From Putridiphycobacter sp045107045 (GTDB lineage Bacteria > Bacteroidota > Bacteroidia > Flavobacteriales_D > Crocinitomicaceae), in contig JBGCFR010000029.1 in the NCBI GenBank assembly GCA_045107045.1, positions 1-23,972 on the forward strand: a DNA stretch of 23,972 nucleotides, given 5' to 3'. A model generated the notes under the pieces. That model was not told where the DNA came from, did not search any database, and worked only from the letters and a program-made list of their open reading frames with translations. The translations under genes and the position numbers were made by a program. Shown here piece after piece: positions 8,372 through 13,791 of this stretch. How positions within the stretch are numbered: the stretch's first letter is position 1; each line of letters begins with the position of its first letter.

Positions 8372-9373
8372 TTACCATTCTCTGTCATAAGCTGCATCTA
8401 ATAATTCATGACTCTTTGATGTAGTTTGGGCGTAGTTAAAACCTCCGTATACACTATAAGCCCCTACTTCACCTTTAGAATTAATAGCTAAGAACCCTAC
8501 TTGCAAACCTTCTAAATCATTATGTTTTTTAATTATTCTATCAACCGCTATTTCACAGGCTTCTTGCGGAGTTTTGCCGTGCCTCATTAGTTCAACCACA
8601 GTAGCACTTCCTGCAATTCTAATTACAGCTTCTCCCATGCCAGTTGCACAAGCTCCGCCAATTTCATTATCAACAAACAATCCAGCACCAATAATTGGTG
8701 AGTCCCCAATTCTACCATGCAACTTGTAAGCCCACCCACTAGTTGTACAAGCACCTGAAATATTTCCATTAATATCCATGGCTAACATGCCAATAGTATC
8801 ATGATTCTCGGAATTAATTTCCGGTTTTTTTTGATCTTCAGACGTTTTCCACTTTTCCCAATCAGCCTTTGCTTCAGGGGTTAACAAATTTACTTTTGGA
8901 AACCCTTTTTCCTGTGCAAAATCGAAGGCACCTTGTCCAACTAACATTACATGTGGTGTGTCTTCCATCACTTTTCTTGCGACAGAAATCGGATGCTCTA
9001 TATCAGTTAAACATCCTACTGCACCACATTCATTTTTATGATTCATAATACAGGCATCCAAGGTCACCACCCCTTCTCTATCAGGTAGCCCTCCCAAACC
9101 AACACTCCTATTGTCAGCATCTGACTCTGTGACCATAACACCTGCCTCAACAGCATCAAGAGCAGACTTGTTCTTTTCCAAAAGTTCCCATGCAGCTTTA
9201 TTGGCTGCCAACCCATGATTCCATGTAGAAATAACTATTGGTTTTCTAACTTCCAAGTCTGTTAATGACGCAACTATATCAGTGCTTTCCGGTTTAGATG
9301 CATTAGAACACCTTGTTAACAGGATAGCCCCGACTGCAAGCGTACTTGATTTAATGAATTTTCTTCTACTCAT
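8372..9373 (-). CDS. N(4)-(beta-N-acetylglucosaminyl)-L-asparaginase (glycosylasparaginase), Tat-exported
   Basis: This Ntn-hydrolase cleaves the GlcNAc-Asn linkage left after proteolysis and trimming of N-glycoproteins. An in-frame ATG further upstream (9448) exists, but the ATG at 9371-9373 is preferred. It gives a 333-aa protein starting MSRRKFIKSS, a classic twin-arginine signal followed by a hydrophobic stretch; the upstream 25 residues do not look like a signal. The motif NHDTIGM contains Thr193, which after autoproteolysis would be the N-terminal nucleophile, as in Elizabethkingia (Flavobacterium) meningosepticum glycosylasparaginase. The next stretch, GACTTSGWAYKLHGRIGDSP and GAGLFVDNEIG, is highly family-specific and separates it from isoaspartyl peptidases. 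The sequence LLTRC near the signal end resembles a lipobox, but Arg at -1 is atypical. It completes the N-glycan pathway with the GH92, GH2 and GH20 enzymes. Confidence 0.94.
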   Translation of the reverse strand: MSRRKFIKSSTLAVGAILLTRCSNASKPESTDIVASLTDLEVRKPIVISTWNHGLAANKAAWELLEKNKSALDAVEAGVMVTESDADNRSVGLGGLPDREGVVTLDACIMNHKNECGAVGCLTDIEHPISVARKVMEDTPHVMLVGQGAFDFAQEKGFPKVNLLTPEAKADWEKWKTSEDQKKPEINSENHDTIGMLAMDINGNISGACTTSGWAYKLHGRIGDSPIIGAGLFVDNEIGGACATGMGEAVIRIAGSATVVELMRHGKTPQEACEIAVDRIIKKHNDLEGLQVGFLAINSKGEVGAYSVYGGFNYAQTTSKSHELLDAAYDREW

Positions 9374-9484
9374 AAGATGCCTATAAATGTCTTTTGCAAG
9401 ATAAAATATTTTTTGGAACCTATGCCATAAGAAAATCAAAAGCCTCATGTTTCCATAAGGCCTCTGAAACTATTTAATAAATAA

Positions 9485-9576
9485 AGATTGGAAGACTAAT
9501 TTACTATATTATCGAAGAAAAATTATCTATGTTTTTTGCGGGGTTACCAACAATATCAATTATCTACTTCCAATCT
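9485..9576. repeat. 10-bp perfect inverted repeat with 72-nt spacer
   Basis: AGATTGGAAG (9485-9494) is the exact reverse complement of CTTCCAATCT (9567-9576). It lies upstream of the glycosylasparaginase gene in a gene-free stretch. It could be an RNA hairpin, a remnant of a small mobile element, or chance in AT-rich DNA; no interior ORF is present. Confidence 0.4.
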
Positions 9577-9772
9577 GTAATTACTAATAATTTAAAAAAA
9601 TAAACCGTTAACTGCTCACACTCTTCATATAAACTAAATATAGATCATATTTAAAGTTAGCGATTAATCAAAAAGCACTTAACTGAATAGGGTTTTTCAT
9701 TTAAATGTCGTGCGATTTTCTCTATTGCAACCAGTCAAACTTAAGAACCAATTTGTTAACATTTAAGATCTT

Positions 9773-9892
9773 TTCGACGAATGGAATTTTTAGGCATAAC
9801 TAAACACTGTTGATAAAGCATTTTAACTACTAATAATTAGATAGTTGTATATTGATAACATAATTTATCTACATCATTGTTTCTTCGACGAA
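9773..9892 (+). repeat. TTCGACGAA-bounded 120-bp element, copy A
   Basis: The element starts with TTCGACGAAT (9773-9782) and ends with TTCGACGAA (9884-9892). Each end is a perfect odd palindrome (TTCG-A-CGAA). A second element of exactly the same length and orientation lies at 11117-11236. Aligned without gaps the two match at about 81 of 120 positions, including 33 of the first 40, with shared TTTAGG, CTAAACA and TGTTGA blocks. The interior of copy A can fold as AACTA-C-TAAT-A-ATTA-GA-TAGTT (9825-9846). The pair brackets the GNAT and Pro-rich protein genes. Function is unknown. Confidence 0.75.
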
Positions 9893-10038
9893 AGCTTTCA
9901 GTCTATCACTTACTTTAAAAAAGAAATGAGATAAAATTTGCTAAATGAATCCATAATTAATAGCACTTTAAGGTTTAACGACAATAGGAACAGCTGTGTA
10001 TATAAGAAATAAAAACTACTTAAAAATTTAAATATCAT

Positions 10039-10046
10039 TACCTTTA
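10039..10046 (+). promoter_or_regulatory. weak Bacteroidota -7-like motif for the GNAT gene
   Basis: TACCTTTA differs from TAnnTTTG only in the last base and lies 20 nt before the GTG start. No TTTG/TTG is seen at the expected upstream distance, so support is weak. Confidence 0.25.
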
Positions 10047-10066
10047 CATAATTAATGTATAACTAA

Positions 10067-10570
10067 GTGAGTACAATTTTTCATAGTGAACGTTTAACGG
10101 TAAGAATTCTAGCAGTTGAAGATAAAGACTTGTTTTATGAAATGATGAGCGACCCTAAGGTAATGGATCCCATTCCACAATCGGTTTTCAGTAGAGAAGA
10201 CAGTGATGCAAAAATTCTAGAGCTAATCAAATCTAAGCCTGTTGGTGAGAAAATGATTTGGACTATTACTGAAAAAGGGGCTAATGATTTAATTGGAATT
10301 TGTGGTTTTTTGATTAATTCTGAAGGTAATAGAGAGCTTGCTTATCGTTTTCGACCTCAATTTTGGGGGAAAGGGTATGGAACAGAAGTTGCAAAAGAAT
10401 TACTAAATTATGGATTCAACACGCTTAATTACAAAGTTATAGATGCAGATGCAAATAAAGACAACGCTAAATCAATAAAAATACTTGACAAGTTCATGAC
10501 AAAAGTAAATGAGTTTTGGAATGAAAATGACAAGTGTTACGACTATAGGTTCAGATTAAAAAAAGGGTGA
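10067..10570 (+). CDS. GNAT family N-acetyltransferase, GTG start
   Basis: This 167-aa protein begins SERLTVRILAVEDKD, the usual opening of RimJ/RimL-like GNATs, and contains the acetyl-CoA-binding loop in RPQFWGKGYGTE (Gly101, Gly103, Gly105), followed by a helix and ADANKDNAKSIKIL. It would transfer an acetyl group from acetyl-CoA to an unidentified amine. The start is GTG at 10067: an in-frame ATG at 10055 is followed by a stop (TAA 10064-10066), and the next in-frame Met would delete conserved sequence. The C-terminal part (DKFMTKVNEFWNEN) departs from the usual Leu-Glu-Lys-x-Gly-Phe pattern. It converges on the Pro-rich secreted protein gene across a shared hairpin. Both genes lie between the two copies of the 120-bp element, which suggests (inference) that the pair may be an inserted unit. 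Confidence 0.88.
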   Translation: MSTIFHSERLTVRILAVEDKDLFYEMMSDPKVMDPIPQSVFSREDSDAKILELIKSKPVGEKMIWTITEKGANDLIGICGFLINSEGNRELAYRFRPQFWGKGYGTEVAKELLNYGFNTLNYKVIDADANKDNAKSIKILDKFMTKVNEFWNENDKCYDYRFRLKKG

Positions 10571-10579
10571 ACTATAATT

Positions 10580-10621
10580 ATCTTAGATAATCTCAACTTT
10601 ATTGCTGAAATTACCTAAGAT
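10580..10621. terminator. hairpin between convergent GNAT and Pro-rich protein genes
   Basis: ATCTTAGATAATCTC (10580-10594) pairs with GAAATTACCTAAGAT (10607-10621), giving a 15-bp stem with two mismatches and a 12-nt loop. A TTTTAAT run follows on the plus strand. It fills the 59-bp gap between two convergent stop codons, the expected place for a bidirectional terminator. Confidence 0.55.
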
Positions 10622-10629
10622 TTTAATCA

Positions 10630-11055
10630 TTAGTATATCACAACGGTGTTAGCATTCATCCAGAAAGCTTGTGGCTGGCCATTTACTAAAATCGTATTAA
10701 ACAAAGAACATGTCGAATAAGGGTTGTCAAGCAATGTAGGAGTCACTGGCAAAGTCGGGAACCAATATATTACCAAACCTAACCAAGACGGACTTGATGT
10801 TCCATTTGAAGGAATCGTATGATAAAATTGAATTGTTTGACCAGGATTGATTACATAAGTTGTACTAACAGGTGAACCTGAATTGCATTGTAATATTTCA
10901 AAGGCCATAATCTCCACATCTTCCACCGTATTGTTTGTTACATTAAAGGGTACCGGTGGTCCTGGAGGCGGAGGTGGAGGTCCTTGTGAAAAAATAAAGT
11001 TTGTTACAAATAACAACAAAAAAAATAGTTGGAATTTAGTTTTTAATCTACTCAT
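10630..11055 (-). CDS. small secreted proline-rich protein of unknown function
   Basis: An in-frame ATG exists at 11082, but the ATG at 11053-11055 is preferred because it places a standard signal peptide at the N-terminus: MSRLKTK, then a hydrophobic core, then FSQ with probable cleavage before or after Gln. The mature protein is about 115 aa and starts with a run of Gly and Pro (GPPPPPPGPPVPF). The rest looks like a compact beta-rich domain (NVTNNTVEDVEIMAFEI, INPGQTIQFYHTIP) with two Cys residues that could pair. I do not recognise a family. There is no lipobox and no T9SS sorting domain, so the product is probably periplasmic or simply exported. It converges on the GNAT gene. The second copy of the 120-bp element lies 62 bp upstream of its start. 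Confidence 0.72.
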   Translation of the reverse strand: MSRLKTKFQLFFLLLFVTNFIFSQGPPPPPPGPPVPFNVTNNTVEDVEIMAFEILQCNSGSPVSTTYVINPGQTIQFYHTIPSNGTSSPSWLGLVIYWFPTLPVTPTLLDNPYSTCSLFNTILVNGQPQAFWMNANTVVIY

Positions 11056-11471
11056 AATATATTGATTTTTAATGAACAACAATAATAAGTAGAATACAAT
11101 TTATGAATTTATAATATTCGACGAATACAATATTTAGGAGTAGCTAAACAATGTTGAAAATCAATTTAAAATATTGATTATCAACTAATAAAATGTTGAC
11201 AACTTCAATTTTGAGGATGACCAATTATTCGACGAATCCCTAATAATCAACAAAATAACTTAAATAAAATAAAATTTGTGAAAAATTTAGGCTACAAAAC
11301 TTGTCTTGCTTTTTTATGCATTAGTCGACATAATATCGTTGTTTATGAGCAAAAATGCATTTTATAAGAATTTGTAGCTTCAGTATTTACTTAAAGTTAA
11401 ATCTTAAACGAAACGGTTTTTGATTTTGAAGCTAAAGATTTGACTATATTTAGTATTAGAAGATTCTACAA
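11056..11471. other. 416-bp intergenic stretch without a convincing gene
   Basis: No credible ORF is seen. The stretch contains copy B of the 120-bp element (11117-11236). Right of it are three short segments that can pair in two mutually exclusive ways (11289-11298, 11371-11381, 11428-11434). No promoter with a good TAnnTTTG was seen for the minus-strand Pro-rich protein. Confidence 0.6.
11117..11236 (+). repeat. TTCGACGAA-bounded 120-bp element, copy B
   Basis: The element starts TTCGACGAAT (11117-11126) and ends TTCGACGAA (11228-11236). The two motifs start 111 nt apart, exactly as in copy A. Its interior has a stronger hairpin than copy A: GTTGAAAATCAAT (11153-11165) pairs with ATTGATTATCAAC (11173-11185) at 12 of 13 positions around a 7-nt loop. 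Downstream of both copies, at 39 nt (A) and 33 nt (B), lies the same ATAAAATTTG, so the similarity may extend beyond the right-hand motif. Confidence 0.75.
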
Positions 11472-12239
11472 TTAATCTATTCTAATCAACTCATTCTCTA
11501 TTAAACTTAATTTGGTTAAGCTATTCATCTCATATTCGTTTGGAATCTTTGATAAATGCGTACCAACTGGCACTTCATAATTTACGTAATCCTGAAAAAC
11601 TGCACCTCCAACAGCTACTTGATTAATTGCTTCGCGAAAACGCACCCCGCCACCATTCGTTTCATACTGATATGCAAAGTAATCCAGATAATGTGTTTTT
11701 GAATTAAACCAATAATAAAAAATATCCTGATGATCTTCTCCTCCACCTGCTTCTTGAAAACTGATTTCTACTACATCATAATTTTGACTTTTTATTTTTT
11801 GCTGTCCTTTGTAATTTGATATCACTCCTGCATCTGATAACTTGTAAGGTAATGTAGCAAAATAGATCACTGAATTGATAGAAGACGAGAACTTAGCAAC
11901 ATCAATGGAGTTCAAATCTATTTTTTCCCCGTTAACAGACCGCCAAAATATACTGTCATTATAATAGTCAGTAATCAATCCCAATTCTGTAGAATCAACT
12001 CTTGTAAAGACAAAGCCCTTTCCAGTAAAATCAAAACTATATTCTTTATTTCTAAAAGTTAGATTAAATTTATTCTTGTCAAATACATTTACGCCATGCG
12101 CGTCTTGCGATAATTTAATTATGCTGTCAGCTGTATTAGAAACAGTTGTTTCACCAGTAGTTTTTCCAATAGCAACAATTGGTTCCTTACATGAAATAAG
12201 GATTATAGATAATAAAAAATAAAGGATAGAGTGTTTCAT
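11472..12239 (-). CDS. DUF6503-like lipoprotein
   Basis: This 255-aa protein has a lipoprotein signal ending LISC (Cys17). The body matches my recollection of the flavobacterial DUF6503 family, sometimes mislabelled deoxyribose-phosphate aldolase in databases. Matching features are an AHG segment, FTGKGFVFTR, SSSINSVIYFATLPYKLSDA, EAGGGEDHQDIFYYWFNSKT and NGGGVRFREAINQ. The pattern of alternating beta strands suggests a lipid- or ligand-binding beta-sheet fold of the LolA-like type, which is inference. No catalytic motif is visible. It is a single gene on the minus strand, separated from lpdA by 130 bp that contain a 7-bp hairpin (12261-12287) in its 5' region. A GTCGAAGAA at 12252-12260 resembles part of the TTCGACGAA motif in reverse. 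Family name is moderately sure; function is unknown. Confidence 0.8.
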   Translation of the reverse strand: MKHSILYFLLSIILISCKEPIVAIGKTTGETTVSNTADSIIKLSQDAHGVNVFDKNKFNLTFRNKEYSFDFTGKGFVFTRVDSTELGLITDYYNDSIFWRSVNGEKIDLNSIDVAKFSSSINSVIYFATLPYKLSDAGVISNYKGQQKIKSQNYDVVEISFQEAGGGEDHQDIFYYWFNSKTHYLDYFAYQYETNGGGVRFREAINQVAVGGAVFQDYVNYEVPVGTHLSKIPNEYEMNSLTKLSLIENELIRID

Positions 12240-12260
12240 ATTTTTAATTCAGTCGAAGAA

Positions 12261-12287
12261 TCAGAGCATACTTTACAATAGCTCTGA
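12261..12287. terminator. hairpin between lpdA and the DUF6503-like gene
   Basis: TCAGAGC (12261-12267) and GCTCTGA (12281-12287) form a 7-bp perfect stem with a 13-nt loop. It lies downstream of lpdA and upstream of the lipoprotein gene on the minus strand. No U-run follows, so it may be a 5'-UTR hairpin rather than a terminator. Confidence 0.3.
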
Positions 12288-12369
12288 ATTGCACACATTA
12301 TTTAAAAAATGGATTAAAAACTCTTAAGCATTGAAATAATAATCCTCTACAAAACTGCATTAAAAATAT

Positions 12370-13770
12370 TTAAATATGCATAGCACGATCAGCAGTGGCA
12401 GCCATTGCGGCCTCCTTAATAGCTTCTGTATAGGTTGGATGTGGATGTGAAATACGAGCAACATCTTCTGCTGACGCTCTATATTCCATTGCCATTACAC
12501 CTTCCATAATCATATCCGCAGCTCTGGCTCCTATCATATGAACGCCCAAAATCTCATCAGTTTCAGCGTCAGCTAAAATTTTAACAAATCCCATAATATC
12601 CATACTTGCCCTAGCCCTTCCCAACGCTTTCATTGGAAAGCTTCCTGCTTTATAAGCAATACCAGCAGCTTTCAACTCCTCTTCAGTTTTACCAACTGCA
12701 GCCACTTCTGGCCATGTATAAACCACACCTGGTATCAAATTATAATCGATATGTGGTTTTTCACCATTCATAAATTCAGCAACATAAACGCCTTCTTCTT
12801 CCGCTTTATGCGCCAACATAGCACCTTTCACCACATCACCAATTGCAAAAATATTTGGAATATTAGTTTGCAAATGATCGTTAGTTTCGATCATCCCTCT
12901 ATCCGTCATTTTAACCCCCGCAGCCTCAAGGTTAACCCCTTCAGTATATGGCTTTCGACCTACAGACACTAAGCAATAATCACCTTCAAAAACTACTTCT
13001 TCATCTTTTTTATTCAGAGCAGTTACTTTAACCCCTTTACCCGTGTTTTCAACTTTTTGAACTTTCGTTTTAAGGTTAAACTTAAACCCTTCTTTCTTCA
13101 AAACCTTTGTTAGTTCCCTACCCAATGCACGGTCCATAGTTGGAATGATTGAATCCGCAAATTCCAACACTTCAACCTCTGTTCCTAAACGTGCATAGAC
13201 GCTTCCTAGTTCTAATCCAATAACACCGCCACCAATCACCAATAATCGCTTAGGAATTTCTTTTAAAACCAATGCTTCTGTAGAGGTGATAATTCTATCT
13301 TTATCTGGCTCCATACCAGGGAAATAATTTGGCTTAGACCCAGTTGCTATAATCGTTTTAACAGCCTCTAAAACCGTTTCCTTACCCTCTTTATCAGTTA
13401 CTTTAATATGAGTTGAATCTACAAACGAGCCTAAACCGTGGTGCACGTCAATTTTATTCTTATCCATCAGGTAATCAATGCCTGACGTAGTTTGAGAGAC
13501 AACCGCTTCTTTACGGGCAATCATTTGGGCTAAATTAGCCTTTAAATTATCTAATTCAATACCATGCTTATCAAAATTATGAGCTGCATTAAAATAATGT
13601 TCTGAAGAATCTAATAATGCTTTTGATGGAATACAACCAACATTCAAACAAGTTCCGCCTAAAGTATCGTACTTTTCAATTAAAGCTGTTTTCATTCCCA
13701 ACTGGGCACAGCGAATAGCTGCAACATAACCACCAGGACCTGATCCAATTACTACAACATCATATTTCAT
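12370..13770 (-). CDS. lpdA: dihydrolipoyl dehydrogenase
   Basis: This FAD flavoprotein reoxidises dihydrolipoamide with NAD+ as the E3 component of the pyruvate and 2-oxoglutarate dehydrogenase and glycine-cleavage complexes. The 466-aa protein has the normal length. The FAD-binding motif GSGPGG is at residues 9-14. The redox-active disulfide is Cys41/Cys46 in GGTCLNVGCIPSK. The NAD-binding motif is in LLVIGGGVIGLELGSVYARLG, and the second FAD motif is FAIGDV. The C-terminal dimerisation domain ends with HPHPTYTEA, whose His444/Glu449 form the catalytic pair. It lies 21 bp downstream of valS in the same direction and probably shares its transcript. No E1 or E2 gene is nearby, so it likely serves several complexes. 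Assignment is secure. Confidence 0.98.
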   Translation of the reverse strand: MKYDVVVIGSGPGGYVAAIRCAQLGMKTALIEKYDTLGGTCLNVGCIPSKALLDSSEHYFNAAHNFDKHGIELDNLKANLAQMIARKEAVVSQTTSGIDYLMDKNKIDVHHGLGSFVDSTHIKVTDKEGKETVLEAVKTIIATGSKPNYFPGMEPDKDRIITSTEALVLKEIPKRLLVIGGGVIGLELGSVYARLGTEVEVLEFADSIIPTMDRALGRELTKVLKKEGFKFNLKTKVQKVENTGKGVKVTALNKKDEEVVFEGDYCLVSVGRKPYTEGVNLEAAGVKMTDRGMIETNDHLQTNIPNIFAIGDVVKGAMLAHKAEEEGVYVAEFMNGEKPHIDYNLIPGVVYTWPEVAAVGKTEEELKAAGIAYKAGSFPMKALGRARASMDIMGFVKILADAETDEILGVHMIGARAADMIMEGVMAMEYRASAEDVARISHPHPTYTEAIKEAAMAATADRAMHI

Positions 13771-13791
13771 AATTATTTAATTTTAATTGGT

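Larger units (their letters stand above)
9374..10066. other. 693-bp intergenic stretch without a convincing gene
   Basis: No ORF with coding character is seen on either strand. The stretch is strongly AT-rich. It holds an inverted repeat (9485-9494 with 9567-9576), the first copy of a 120-bp TTCGACGAA-bounded element (9773-9892), and near its right end a -7-like motif for the GNAT gene. No tRNA or recognisable structured RNA was found by eye. Confidence 0.6.

Noticed and set aside
9374..9448. Extending the glycosylasparaginase start to the upstream ATG at 9448
   Set aside because: The extra 25 residues precede and would bury the twin-arginine signal; ATG 9373 gives a standard Tat leader.
9374..10066. 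tRNA or other stable RNA gene in the long gap
   Set aside because: No cloverleaf, T-loop GTTCGAATC-like sequence or GC-rich structured stretch was found by eye.
10883..11065. Plus-strand frame antisense to the Pro-rich secreted protein
   Set aside because: Its Gly run is just the complement of Pro codons; the minus-strand frame has a proper signal peptide.
9773..11236. Integron attC sites around the GNAT/Pro-rich pair
   Set aside because: The ends are TTCGACGAA palindromes, not RYYYAAC/GTTRRRY cores, the two cargo genes are convergent, and no integrase is present.
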